The notes under the pieces were generated by a model. The model was not told where the DNA came from, searched no databases, and worked only from the letters and a program-made list of their open reading frames with translations. From assembly GCA_905147135.1 (NCBI GenBank), contig LR990046.1:13856501-13920500 (forward strand): DNA of 64,000 bases, written 5' to 3'. Positions 48,501 to 59,507 of this stretch are shown one piece after another. This DNA is from Blastobasis lacticolella (lineage: Eukaryota; Arthropoda; Insecta; Lepidoptera; Blastobasidae). Each line of letters starts with the position of its first letter. Positions within the stretch are counted from its first letter, which is position 1. Both the position numbers and the translations under genes were made by a program.

Positions 48501-51500
48501 TCTTCTATCAAGCCAGATAGAAGAATAAAAACACATCATACGCCTCTTAATACTTCCAACAAAATGAAAGATAATGTCAATATATTTGATAGTGGATATT
48601 AAATAAAGAAGACTTATAAAAAATTAGGTTTGGATTACTTTAGGGCTCCGTCAAATATTTCAAGTGATACATCACCAAAAAAGGTTGAGCAAAGCTGTAT
48701 TCTAGTATAGACTTGTTCCAAAATTATTGCAGAAAAGATACAAGTTTGGTATACATCTTGGAGCCAAAAGAAGTGCCTCGAACAGTGTCGGAGTGTTGTC
48801 GTGCGTACGTATATATCACCTACTTCTAGAATGCCTTACAGGGAAATAGCTAAACATTTTGTGTCATGGATTTTCTTTATGGTATTTTTTGTATCAAAGT
48901 TTCGGTAATTTTTATTATTAATTTTCGTATAGACTAGTATAGAAAGCACCTAAAGTAAAGCCTATCCATTGTCGAGAAGATCTGCAGTCGATGCATCGAG
49001 ATTTTTATCCCTGATATGCCTTTCATACCATAAGCATGTCGTTATTACGACATTTTTAGAATTTTTATTATTTTTTCATCAGAATAAGTGTGCAATGAGT
49101 AATTAGAATTTATTATTATATATTATATTAATTTATAATCTTATGACATCAGAAAATTATCTACTTACATAGCATACCCAAGCAATATTATTCATTTACT
49201 AACAAATTATGAAATAATGATTCTGAAAAAAGAGCGGCCATGTATCGTTGACTATTTTCTGAGTTATGTACATTAGTTGAATTATAACCGATGCTCTTAC
49301 GGAGCGGGAAAACATCGTGCTGAAACCTGCAAATTCAGGCAACTGAATTTGTAACCATGATCCATCTGGTCAGGCTCCCCTGGTTGCAGGGTCACGGAGG
49401 TCAGATGGTAGTCGCTCCACTGTAATTACCTGATCGCCAAATTCTGAATCATAGTCAAGGCGGACCACGGGCCCTTGTTCTCGAGAGCTCAACCGGGACA
49501 TTATCGACGAGATGATTATTAATGATTCTGAAATAAATGAATTGAATTACTAAACTAGCTTTTACCTGCGACCTCATTCGTGTAAAAGTTGGTTATTATT
49601 TATTATATTACATTCCGGAGTTGTTCCCGCGGGAACCACTTTTAATTTCAAGAAAAAATATTGCCTATATTCCATTCTGGGCTGATAAATTACTGAAAAA
49701 ATAAGTTTAGTAGTTTTCGCTTGAAGGAATAACAAACCATGCATCCCCATAAACTTTCTCATTTACAATATTAATAGGCTTATTTGGTTTGCAGACCACC
49801 AAACTGTTGTCGTTCCGCTGAAAATGTGTCCAAGAAGAACACAGCGCAGTCACAGAGCACACTTAGCTCACAAGACAAAGAAAAAGCTGGAAAAAAGCGA
49901 CGCTCAGTTAAAAAATCGAAAAACACATGCCAGTGCCCTCCACCCATTGAAGATAATCCTGCGGTCTGTGGTACTCGCAGACCATCTTGTACCGTTGCAG
50001 AGAATAATGCGGACAACGTTGCAGCAAATAAGAAGAAGTCAGGTACAAAATCTGCACGGATAGAAAATGATGCAGGTGATTGTGGAAAAGTAAGTCTCTC
50101 CTATTTTCGACCTGAGTGGTTCAGTGGTCAACATGCCAGTCAGCTACGCAAGAGGTCCCGGGTTCGATTCCCGGCCGGGCAGAAATTTTAATGACGAATT
50201 TTTATTTCTATTACAAGTCTGGGTGTTGATAGGTAACACGATTCAGAAGTCTTGTACAGTCGGTCTGGTTCCCTATTATGTCCAAATAATAAGACTACTT
50301 AAAAAGTATGTATTTGAACTGAGAAACAGTTATTATTCGAGAATCTCGCAAATTATGGGACAGCACACCACTAATGTTAGCTATATTGTTCAGACAGTTT
50401 AAAGTATTTTGATGATACAAATGAATATTATAATTCAGTTTTACACATGACAAAAACTGAAAGTAATAGTATATTCAAACCAAAGGTGAAGGCAGTAAAC
50501 AGCAAACTTATGTTTAGCGATTGGGCGACAGCAGGAATACATAAGAGTAGAAATAAATTATATGAGCTCTATGCAGAACGGGCGTATAATAATAGCGTAG
50601 AATTTGCTGAGTATGTTAAACATTATTCGAAGTTATTTAAACGCGTTTGTGCTACAGCTAAATCGAATTTCGTTAAACACAAACTGAAAAATAGCACAGA
50701 TGTAGTAAAATCCACATGGCAGATAATAAATAGTGAAACTGGAAAAGTAACAAATCGCGATACTAAGTACAGTTTAAAGATAAATGATAATGTTGTTACC
50801 AAAAACTCGGAAGTTGTCAACTACGAAATCCTTAAGTTCGTCTCCTGCTCTCGCTGAATCCTTGTTAAAACAAAATGTACCCGAGAGTGTCATCGATTTT
50901 AAGTTCGAGCATGCAACACCTCAAGATATAGTTAAGGCTTTTAAAACCATAAAAATGAAAGCAACTGCCGACATTGATGGTATGTCGGTAAAAATTATTA
51001 GCTCTGTAATTGATGTTATTGCTGTCCACTTAGCGAATATATTTAATAATTGTGTAGATAATGGTGAATTTCCTGACCTGATGAAGCACAGTAAAGTTAT
51101 TCCATTGTTGAAAACTGGTAATACAACGGATCCTACAAATTTTAGACCAGTTTCAATTTTACCGACTCTAAGTAAAATATTTGAGAAAATCATATTAAAT
51201 CAACTAAAAGCTCATTTTTATGGAAGTAACCTATTGCATCATAAACAATTCGGTTTTACTCGCGGTCGTTCAACAGCTGATGCAGGTGTTGAACTTATTA
51301 AACATATCTTTGGGGCGTGGGAGGAATCACGTGATGCCTTAGGGGTTTTCTGTGATTTATCCAAAGCCTTTGATTGCGTTAATCATGACATTTTGGTCAG
51401 GAAATTACAACATTATGGAATAAAGGACTTGGCCCTGAACTTGCTAAATTCATACTTGAGTCATAGAATTCACAAAGTTGATGTGAACGGAGAGAGATCT

Positions 51501-54500
51501 ATGGGGTCTGTTGTCTCTATGGGTGTCCCCCAGGGATCTATTTTGGGCCCGTTTTTGTTTCTTGTTTATGTAAATGACTTACCGTACTTTGTAAAAGATG
51601 CCCATGAAATTGTCTTGTTCGCGGACGATACATCTTTAGTGTTTAAAGTAAAAAGACAACAATTAACATATGAAGACGTGAACAAGGCTATTGCAGAAGT
51701 GGTAAACTGGTTTACGGTTAATAATTTATTACTGAATGGCAAGAAGACAAAATGTTTAAAATTCTCTTTGCCAAATGTTAGATCAGTGCCCACTAATGTA
51801 CAAATAAAAGGCGATAATTTGAATTTTGTTGATTCTACAGTATTTTTAGGCTTTACCCTGGATAATAAATTGCAATGGGGTCCTCACATTGATAAATTGG
51901 CGAAAAGGCTAAGTTCTGCAGCATATGCTGTAAAGAAAATACGGAGTATTTCTGACGAGGCTACAGCAAGATTAGTTTACTTTAGTTATTACCACAGTAT
52001 TATGGCCTATGGCATACTGCTGTGGGGACACGCTGCCGACTGGCACAATGTATTTGTATTGCAGAAAAGGGCTATTCGCGCGATTTATCAATTGAGACCT
52101 AGAACTTCACTAAGAGATAAATTCAGGAACATTGATATAATGACAATGCCGTCACAATATATATATGAGAATTTAATGTATGTTCATAAAAATTTACACT
52201 TATTTAAGAAGAATAGTGATGTTCATAATATTAATACGAGAAATAAAGATAAGCTTGTTGCTGGTGCTTGTCGTCTAGCCAAAGTCCACAAATCATTTAT
52301 GGGTCAATGTGTACGCTTTTATAATAAGGTTCCAACAGATATTCAGAATTTACCATTGAATAAATTTAAAGTCGCTATAAAAAACAAATTATGTCAAAAA
52401 AGTTATTATAGTATATCTGAATATGTAAATGACAAAAGTCCATGGGACTGAACTGCTGTTCTATACAGGTATTTACTTTTAAGATAGTATATAGGACAAA
52501 TAATGTATTAGTACATAAGACATGTTTAAAAAAAAAAGAATTAACGTAGGCTCTGTGGGTTTCTTGCCGTTTCTTTCCCCCACGGAGAACCACCTTGGAA
52601 GCGGCGTTAATTTTCTTTCCTCTCCCACACATGGTGTCTCCTGTCTGCGCTAGGGTAGGGGTAGGGTAGTAGTTAGAGTAGGGGTAGGGTAGGGTAGGAG
52701 TAAGATAGCGGTAAGGTAGTATAGGGTGGGGTAGGGGTAAGATAGTGGTGGGGTCGGGGTAAGATAGTGGTAGGGTAGGGGTAAGGTAGTGGTAGGGTAG
52801 GGTTAAGGCAATGGTAGGATAGGGTAGGGGTAAGGTAGCGATAGGGTAGGGATAGGATAGAGTAGGGTGGGAGCAACTACCTATCACATGCAGCATGTGT
52901 GATGCACGCTCACTTAAAAGTCTGTCTGGCGGTGGCGTGGAGGCCGGGTCGCTCTTTTCCCTCAAATATGGTTGAATTGGACGATGGCTGGGCCCTGCGT
53001 TATACTCGTGAACGGGTGCTGCCTTGGTGGACTGGCTTACTCTTGCTGTAGTTTTAGGTGGTTTTTCTTAATTATACTAGACATACCTACGAGTATATAA
53101 TATAATATAGCGTTCCGGCTCTGTCTGGCATTGTCGAGCCCGGTTCGGTTGTGGTTGGCGAGGGATACGTTTATCTACAGACATAGGGCGGTCAGCGTGT
53201 CACTGTGTGTTTCCTTCCTACTTTCCTACCCCCCTCCTTTTTGACGATTGAAAGAGATATTTAATGTCCTAATCAATAAAGAAATTTTGATTTGATTTGA
53301 TTTGATTTGATCAGTCTCCAAACAATTCGTGGCATTTTTGATAGTGTAAAATTAAATGACGTAGTTTTTACGTACCTACATAATTAAATTCTAATGATTA
53401 ATTGCAGAAAACCGACAATTGCCAGAGCCAACAGGGATGTTCCGTCGTTACCTGTCCAAATACTAAAAGACCGTCGACGGTGTCAATTACACGGAACGTG
53501 TCCTGCCAGTGCGTGACAGGGGGCCCGCTACTCGAGGTGCCCGTGCAGCCGTGTTGTCAGTACATGCTGTCAGCGCCATGTGAACCGCCTGCCCCGTGCA
53601 TGCCTCCTGTGCAATGTTCCCCTCCTGTACCATGTACGCCGTCTGCAACGCCTGCGCCGTGTTCACCTCCTGTGCAGTGTTCCCCTCCTGTACCATGTAC
53701 GCCGTCTGCACCGCCTGCGCCGTGTTCACCTCCTGTGCAGTGTTCGCCTCCTGGACCGTGTTCGCCACCTGCACCATGTACGACGTCTGCACCGCCTGCG
53801 CCGTGTTCACCTCCTGTGCAGTGTTCGCCTCCTGGACCGTGTTCGCCGCCTGCACCATGTACGCCGTATGCACCGCCTGCACCACGTACGCCGTGTGCAC
53901 CGCCTGCGCCGTATTCACCTCCTGTGCAGTGTTCGCCTCCTGGACCGTGTTCGCCACCTGCACCATGTACGCCGCCAACGCGACCTGCGCCATGTCCACC
54001 GCCTACGCCCTGTTCACCATCCGCACCCTGTCCACCGCCTGCGCCCTGTTCACTGCCTGCGGGCTGTCCGCCGCCTGCACCGTGTTCCCCGCCAGTAAAC
54101 AATAAGCCACCTACGGCTTTTACACCGCTCGAGCAGGCGTGTTGCCAAAATAAGAGATCGAGCCAGACTCCCCTGCGGTCCTCACTATCCACGTCAACCC
54201 CGCAGACATGCTCCAAGTATAACATGGAGTCAAAACAGTGTCCGCTTAATGCGCTATGCCCACCGTGTGCGCCGACTGTGCCGTGTGCGCCGTGTGCGCC
54301 GCCAGCGCCCTGTGTACCGCCCGCACCGTGTGCACCGCCCGCACCGTATGCACCGCCTACGCCGTCCGCGCCACGTGCTGCGCCCTGCCGTTGCGCTAAG
54401 CCACAACCACCCCCGAGCTCATGTTGCTGTCAGGGCAGCGGCACGGGCGCTACCGGCGCCGGTACCGCCGCCACAACTTTCTGCACATTTTGCGGCCGCG

Positions 54501-57500
54501 AAGTGGCTGCAGATATGGTAAAAGCAACATTTTCCTACTGATTCATTTCACATACAAACAAACACATACATAAAGTTCACGCCTTCGTACCACAGCTGGG
54601 GTGGGTTGAGTGGGTAAATTGGCCACTGTTGGAAGCCTCACATAAGCCCTCCGTCGCCCAGCAGAAGGTACCGCGCGTAATGCATACTACGCGTAAAAAA
54701 TAAAAAGGCAGATACTAAAAACCGCCAATTTGCTCTGTCCTGACAGAACTCCGGTGCCTTACATATGTATATCCACAATTCTCTTCAAATAATACTCTTT
54801 TTTGAGAGTGAGAGCAGACCAGTTGAGAGTTTTTCTGGGTCTTTCGTCAATCTCCTTTAACAAATCCGCTCTACATGCCCCAACTTCGAGTATACATTTT
54901 ACCTATAAACTCCAATGTCGATTTTACGCAAGAGCATAGTATACCTACCATTGATTCTGATTATACTTGCCAAATCCTGGATCTTGGCCAAGGCGGACCC
55001 CGGGCCCTCGTGCGCGAGAGCACAACCGGGACATAAACGCCAATATGATGATGATATTCTTTATTGTATATGTCGCAGCCGGATGGTTAAATTAGCCGGT
55101 TAACTAAACGGCTAGCTTTTTGAGCAGTTATTTAGTTGAAAATATGCCAGTTTCATAAGATTTTAAAGTGATGTTGAAAGAACGATATTGCCTCGAGTTA
55201 ACGCAGCTTTTCCACACATTGTTCCAATGCTAACCTACCCACAATAACTTCAAAGTATAATAATAGTTTGCATTAGGTTTCTATTCGGTTAGTTTAGGTT
55301 AGCATTATGACAATGAATGGAAGAGCTCGGTAAACTCGAGGCAATATCGTTCATTTGACTTTACTTTCAAAGTTCATGGATTTGGCCAATTTTCAATTAA
55401 ATAACTGCTTAAATAGCTAGCCGTTTGATTAACCGGCTAATTTAACCATTTGGCTGCGACATATACATACTTAATTAGATACATCAAACAAAAATGAGTA
55501 TAATGGCGAACTTACTCTACTGTTTCAGTTTCGTATCAATGAACACAATTTCGCTTATTCTTCCAGCGAAAAGGTAATCGACATGCTTGTCGATACTTAT
55601 ACGAAATATTCTACATACCGCCAAAACAATTTGGACGGTATATTATTACGTGAAGAATTCAGGGTCGGCTTTATGTCTAGCTGCTTGGATTTTTCTAGAT
55701 TTGTATTTTCCTAGAAGATAATTTAATATACCTCAATGAGCACCGGCTAAAATTATCTATTTACCTATATTACTCAATTGAACCCAGCTACTAGTCATGT
55801 CACCGTCCGATTGATTCAAAACTAGCTATCCCGCTGCGACTTTGTTCGTGTGTCGTCCTACCCTATAAACCTTCCTCTTGAATCACTCTATCTATTGTTA
55901 AAAACCGCATTTAAATCCGTTGTATAGTTTAAAAGATCTAAGCGTACATAGATATCTTTATATACATATACAGAGGGACAGACGGCGGGAAGCGACTTTG
56001 TTTTAAACTATGTTTATATATCTAAACAGGCATTCATTCTGTACATTAGTTGAACACTAACCTATGCTCTTGCGGTGAGGAAAAACATCGTGATGAAACC
56101 TGTACATCAGGCGATGATCATGATCCAATGTGGTCAGGTTACCCTGGTAGCAGGGTCATTGAGATCAGATGGGAGTCGCTCCACTTTAATTTCCTGATCT
56201 GCCAAATCATGGTCATTTCGGATCCCAGGCCCGCGTGCAGGAGAACACAGCCAGGACATTAACGCCAAGATGATATTTTTTTTATTTAAATCATTATCTA
56301 TATTCCTACACTTCTTACATAGTAGGGATTAATTAAAGTCGCTTTTCGCGTCTGTCTCTCTGTGCAGCCACTAACAACATACTCCTAAATCACGTTTTAC
56401 AATTCAATTCAACTATTTTAATAAATGCGTAAGTTTGTAAGAATGTTGGACGTTTGGGTGTTTGTTACTCCTTCACAACACACAAAACGGATTTCGATGA
56501 AATTTGACAGTAATGTAGCATATAGCGCAGAATATAGCACATAGGCTACAACTTATCCCGAATTTCAATGTGGTTCCCGCGGAAACGGGACCGGATTGTT
56601 TGCGGACGAAGTTGCGGGCAAAAGCTAGTGAATAAATAAATGCAATGAAAACAAATACATATTTTGCTTAGCTTCACCTCTTGATGGCTAAACACATTGA
56701 TTTATTACTAACCGTAGATAGCACATGAACGCTTGAAAAGTGGGCCGGTGAAGGACTGCTTAATCGCTAGTCAAGCAGTCCTTTTCCGTTGTCCGTCATT
56801 ACCCGTCGGCACGTAAGCATGCCCAAGTGCGCGTTCAAAAATTGTCGAAACAATGGCCTTAAACGACGAAAAAAGGATGGGATTTCATATTTTGCGTGAA
56901 TAAAAACATGATACATCTTATCATGCATAAATATAGCGATTTACACATAAAAAACCATGAAAAATAATTATATTAATCATTAGACATATTGTCAGTGTCA
57001 GCCATCACGTCAGTTGTCTCAATCATGCGCATGCGTTAAAGCGAAAACAATGATTGTTCACTAAAAGAAATGGAGTCACAGCATTATCCACAGCGCGAAA
57101 AGCAATTTTGAGCTTTATAAGTATAAAAAAAAGTTGATATTTGGTAAATACGATACATTTCGATTCGGGCGTGCGTATTTAGCTAATACATTGCTACGTA
57201 CAAATGTATAGTCAATAAGGCGACAGATTTCAAGCGCATTTTTGTGTGAAGTGCTTTATCTACGGTTGGTAGTAAATCAATGGCTAAACACACTATATCC
57301 CTACACCACCCACCACAGCTTAAATATCACTGGTAAACCTTTGTACGGTTTCACCATCAGTTAGAGAATTTCTTCCGAAAGATTTATATTTATACCTAAC
57401 TTAGAAAATTTGTCATTAATAATCATTTAAAAAAGTGGGATACTAGATTATTGCCTGTTAACCGTCGAAGTGCATTATTTATTTATTTTTTTCAACATTG

Positions 57501-57921
57501 CAGGCAGTACAAATATGCGACCCGGTGCCGGCGCTATGTAGCGATGCCAGTCAAAACAGGAGGCAGAGCCAATGCTCTGGCCAAGCCAAACCGGAAGGCA
57601 GTCAAGACAGGAGGCATAGCCAGGGCTCTGGTCAAACCAAGCGCAGCAGCAGCGCCAGCACGCAACCGCCGTGTTCCTGTAAGCTCTTTGTCACTGACGC
57701 GGCCCAGACCTCGGACCACGCCATAATCCTAGTAAGTTTTAAAACATATATTATGACACCTGCATGCTGGCCACGACTATTATGTAACACTTATTCAAAC
57801 GTTTTAGGACGATAACAGAGCTGTCGGCGGCGTCTTATTCATGCGACTCGTCTACGCTGATAAATTGAAAGAGAACTGCTTTTGCCACAATCCGTGCAAC
57901 AATAACAGTCGAAAAGCATAA
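45508..57921 (+). CDS. Cys/Pro-rich protein, eight exons, 726 residues
   Basis: The exons are 45508-45666, 45778-45849, 46262-46404, 47545-47604, 49795-50089, 53408-54517, 57504-57731 and 57808-57921. All phases agree and the last exon ends in NNNSRKA and TAA. The N-part is Ser/Tyr-rich, followed by a folded-looking stretch with FADWLDAKYGQYLAEHPCGQ, then Lys/Arg-rich linkers. Residues ~244-613 (exon 6) start with a Cys-rich segment and become a long run of Pro-Cys repeats of the type PCSPPVQCSPPGPCSPPAPC, then a Cys tail (CCCQ..FCTFCGREVAADM). Residues 614-689 carry two SQxxRxSQ-like repeats, and the C-terminus has CSCKLFVTDAAQ and FCHNPCN. No signal peptide or membrane segment is seen, so it is probably intracellular. 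Many Cys with Pro suggests a disulphide- or metal-crosslinked structural protein such as a sperm or cuticle-associated one; this is inference. The alternative start is TTG-preceded sequence upstream; 45508 is the first ATG. The exon 4 donor (GGT|GTATGT) was chosen by phase. No AATAAA was found downstream. Confidence 0.7.
45867..46261. other. Intron 2 of the Cys/Pro-rich gene, nothing recognisable
   Basis: This intronic stretch has no frame, repeat copy or structure that I can support. A CCGCTAAGC/GCTTAGGG-type imperfect inverted repeat around 45900-46010 may be a degraded MITE. Confidence 0.3.
47345..47455 (+). repeat. Retroelement 3-prime end with poly-A tail
   Basis: CACTCTTGGTGTTGC-like sequence, then CACTTTCCATCAGGTGGCCCGCTTGCCTG, then ATGAAATT and a 14-base A run (about 47440-47453). 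The tail shows that the family is retroposed and sets its orientation. Confidence 0.65.
47640..47960 (-). mobile_element. LINE C-terminal fragment with internal hairpin
   Basis: The minus strand encodes KELSDLIPPDYFRIR followed by DEPVTRTAWLDLSNA, which resembles the conserved C-terminus of lepidopteran non-LTR elements. An inverted repeat (47722-47746 against 47751-47776, about 24 pairs) interrupts it. It lies in intron 4 of the Cys/Pro-rich gene. Confidence 0.5.
48205..48360 (+). repeat. Repeat shared with 60440-60600
   Basis: Two blocks, CGTTGGCTCTCGC and GGGGCTTACGCA.ACGT followed by .CAGCGC, occur in the same order about 100 bp apart here and at 60449-60592. A frame of 167 residues covers this copy (48099-48602), but the other copy differs in frame, so I treat it as a repeat and not a gene. 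Confidence 0.4.
49245..49515 (+). mobile_element. SINE body copy
   Basis: This matches the SINE at 33320-33660 from GAGTTATGTACATTAGT through CAGTCGCTCCACTGTAATTACCTGATC to CAACCGGGACATTAT. The head is lost. It lies in intron 4 of the Cys/Pro-rich gene. Confidence 0.65.
50108..50235 (+). mobile_element. Partial tRNA-Gly-derived SINE
   Basis: The tRNA-like head (B box GGTTCGATTCC) and the first ~60 bases of the body match 13671-13925. The rest is lost before the retrotransposon that follows. It begins 19 bases after a splice donor of the Cys/Pro-rich gene. Confidence 0.7.
52651..52871. repeat. Degenerate TAGGG/GGTAG minisatellite
   Basis: About 220 bp of irregular units such as GGTAGGGTAGG and GGTAAGATAGTG, strongly G-rich on the plus strand, lie in the 3-prime region of the retrotransposon. 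The unit differs from the insect telomere repeat TTAGG. Confidence 0.85.
53286..53311. repeat. (TTTGA)n tail
   Basis: Five units of TTTGA end the retrotransposon 3-prime terminus, the usual tail of elements that end in a short repeat and not poly-A. Confidence 0.85.
53575..54095 (+). repeat. Coding minisatellite of the Cys/Pro-rich gene
   Basis: Units built from TGYRCCGTGTNCRCCNCC and CCTCCTGTGCAGTGTTC, with higher-order blocks of roughly 60-100 bp, encode the Pro-Cys run. All units are multiples of three, so length changes keep the frame. Confidence 0.8.
54960..55045 (+). mobile_element. SINE 3-prime fragment
   Basis: CTTGCCAAATCCTGGATC to CAACCGGGACATAAACGCCAA matches the end of the SINE at 33320-33660 and is followed by GATGATGAT. 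Confidence 0.6.
55067..55465. mobile_element. ~400-bp foldback element with long inverted repeats
   Basis: The outer arms start TATATGTCGCAGCC and end GGCTGCGACATATA. Pairing continues through GGTTAAATTAGCCGGTTAA, AAACGGCTAGCT and AGCAGTTATTTA. After a less paired stretch, inner arms GAACGATATTGCCTCGAGTT and AACTCGAGGCAATATCGTTC pair perfectly. It contains no coding frame. A non-autonomous DNA transposon is inferred. It lies in intron 6 of the Cys/Pro-rich gene. Confidence 0.75.
56035..56275 (+). mobile_element. SINE body copy
   Basis: From TGTACATTAGTTGAA to CCAGGACATTAACGCCAAGATGAT this matches the family described at 33320-33660. The head is absent. Confidence 0.65.
56819..56899 (+). pseudogene. 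THAP zinc-finger remnant
   Basis: A 26-residue frame begins MPKCAFKNCRNNG and runs on through KKDGISYF before a stop. The Met-x-x-Cys-x4-Cys start and the K-x-G-ISYF block are the first half of a C2CH THAP domain, as found in P-element-type transposases and derived genes. The second Cys/His pair and the rest are missing. An 11-bp inverted repeat AAGGACTGCTT..AAGCAGTCCTT lies just upstream (56751-56782). I infer a relic of a P-like or THAP element, not a working gene. Confidence 0.6.
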
Positions 57922-58007
57922 ACCTTTACAGTACATTGAAATGAGGCTACGAAACAGTATTTATGTTTTTGTAAATGAAACAAATCAGTAGCAACAACAA
58001 TGTATAA

Positions 58008-58013
58008 TTTATT
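58008..58013 (-). promoter_or_regulatory. Poly(A) signal of the Pro/Gln-rich gene
   Basis: AATAAA on the minus strand lies 54 bases after the stop codon at 58067-58069. Confidence 0.7.
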
Positions 58014-58066
58014 TACAAAAAGACTGGCAAAGTATATTTACACGTTTAATTTGTACAGTGTTCGTT

Positions 58067-59452
58067 TCAATTGGGTGCTCCGTAGCCTGTGGCGGGTTGT
58101 GTCTGAGGTAAGAAGCTCTGGCTCGAATCTGACTGGCTCTGGCTGTTCGCCGTGATGGTGGGCAGCCCGTAGTCGTTGGACGGGGCCGATGGGGACTCGC
58201 CGCCACTAGAGGAACTCGAGGATTGGGAGTAACCACTGCTTTGAGCCGGTTGGCTGGCAACTTGTGAATTTTGTACAAACGATGAGATCTCGATGCTAGG
58301 CTGTGCGCGTTCTAAGGCCACTCCAGAAACAAGTGACAAGTAACCAGAATTTCTAGCCGAACTATGTTCGCTATCCTTGATTATGTTTTGTACGCGCTCG
58401 ACGACCGTCGAGTCTAGGCCGGTTCCATGCGTGTCTCCCTGCGCGTTAGAGCTGTACTGATTAGAGTCAGACTGGTAGCTGGTGAGTGCACTGCTCGCAC
58501 TTTGGGATTGGACCTGCAATGGCAGCTGGGAAACAGCCCTGGCTTGAGGTTGTTGATAAGAGTATCCTTGCTGAGAATATTGCTGTTGCTGATAATACTG
58601 GATCGGTTGTTGTGGTTGCGGTTGCGGTTGGAGCTGGGGTTGGGGCAAATATATCGGTAGGGGCTGAGGAGCGGGCCGGGGTCGAGGTGCTGGCTGCGGC
58701 GCGATCTGTGGCTGTGGAAGACCGTAGGATGGTTGCGGCTGAGGAGCTGGAGCAGGTAGCGGCTGCGGTGCAGGGCGGGGGGCTATGTAGGGTGCTGGTT
58801 GAGGTGCGGGCTGAGGAGGAAACGCGGGCTGTGGTTGGGGATAATAGTAGGCAGACTGGGGTTGGGGCTGAGGCTGGAGCTGCGGCTGGGGCTGGAACTG
58901 GGGTTGAGGTTGGGGCTGTGGCTGGTACTGTAGCGGAGGCTGGTACTGTAGCGGAGGCTGGTATTGAAGCGGAGGCTGGTACTGTGGCTGCGGTTGAGGT
59001 TGACTGTACACCGGCAACGGTGCAGGCTGGGGCTGCAGCTGTGGTTGGGGCGCAGATCGTACAAATTCCGGGGGGATGTTGTAGTTGGGTTGGGGTGCTG
59101 GCTGGGGCTGCGGCGGGGGGTAGTACGGGCGCGGGGGCGGCGGCGGGGGTGCCGGCGCCGTGGGGTAGTTGAAGGGCAGCGACGGCCGTGGCAAATGGTA
59201 CGGCGCCTCCGCCACTACGGCCGCTACCACCGAAAGGATGACTACCTGTGGAATTAAATACGCACATCTTAAAACAACACACTATGTTAAACCGTAATCA
59301 ATATTCCAAACGTTCAATGCACATGCGAGTTGAGTTTGCGATCTCTCTCTCGTCACAAAGGCAACGTCAACGCTGTCCGGTGTTGGCGATCTATTGACCG
59401 TGGGCTAAGTACACAGTTTCACTGTCGCGTGCGAACTCACCGCGGTCCTCAT
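58067..59452 (-). CDS. Secreted Pro/Gln-rich cuticle-like protein, two exons
   Basis: Exon 1 (59441-59452) encodes only MRTA before a GCG|GTGAGT donor. Exon 2 (58067-59245) continues VVILSVVAAVVAEAPYH in phase, giving 396 residues. A four-codon first exon inside the signal peptide is typical of insect cuticle and secreted structural protein genes. The signal peptide is residues ~1-16 (cleavage at VVA/EAP). The mature protein has a PPPPPP tract, a very long run of PQPQPQ and QYQPPLQYQPP repeats (~60-230), a Gln/Ser-rich part, and a C-terminus SNDYGLPT..GYGAPN. No chitin-binding R&R consensus is seen, so it belongs with low-complexity extracellular-matrix or cuticle proteins, not the CPR family. 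The TATA box is at 59502-59507 and the poly(A) signal at 58008-58013. It converges with the Cys/Pro-rich gene; the stops are 145 bases apart. Confidence 0.8.
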
Positions 59453-59501
59453 GGCTGCGCGTGCGCGGGGCAGTGTGTGCCGGCCACGGGGGTCCAATGG
59501 C

Positions 59502-59507
59502 TTTATA
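59502..59507 (-). promoter_or_regulatory. TATA box of the Pro/Gln-rich gene
   Basis: TATAAA (in GGGTATAAAGCC) on the minus strand lies 50 bases upstream of the ATG at 59452. This places the start site near 59475 and leaves a 5-prime UTR of about 20-25 bases, as usual for insect cuticle genes. Confidence 0.7.

Larger units (their letters stand above)
50420..53311 (+). mobile_element. Jockey/CR1-like non-LTR retrotransposon, nearly intact reverse transcriptase
   Basis: A frame at 50447-50857 encodes the region before the reverse transcriptase. A second frame (to a stop at 52449-52451), offset at about 50785-50855, encodes the full domain: FRPVSILPTLSKIFE, HKQFGFTRGRST, DLSKAFDCVNHD, GVPQGSILGPFLF, catalytic VLFADDTSLV and FLGFTLDNKLQWGPHID, plus a ~150-residue C-terminal part. 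One frameshift separates the two frames. ORF1 and most of the endonuclease are missing (5-prime truncation). The 3-prime region holds a TAGGG-type array (52651-52871), an AATAAA near 53274 and a terminal (TTTGA)n tail. The element sits sense-oriented in intron 5 of the Cys/Pro-rich gene and looks young. Confidence 0.85.

Noticed and set aside
48099..48602. 167-residue plus-strand gene in an intron
   Set aside because: Parts recur at 60440-60600 in a different frame, so it is better explained as a dispersed repeat.
53487..54225. Long antisense and alternative-frame proteins (170-222 residues) over the Pro-Cys repeat
   Set aside because: The minisatellite unit is a multiple of three and lacks stops in several frames. 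Only the plus frame joins neighbouring exons in phase.
58467..59282. Long overlapping frames opposite or beside the Pro/Gln-rich gene
   Set aside because: They are shadow frames of a repetitive CAG/CCN sequence. Only one frame continues the signal peptide and ends in a normal stop with a poly(A) signal.
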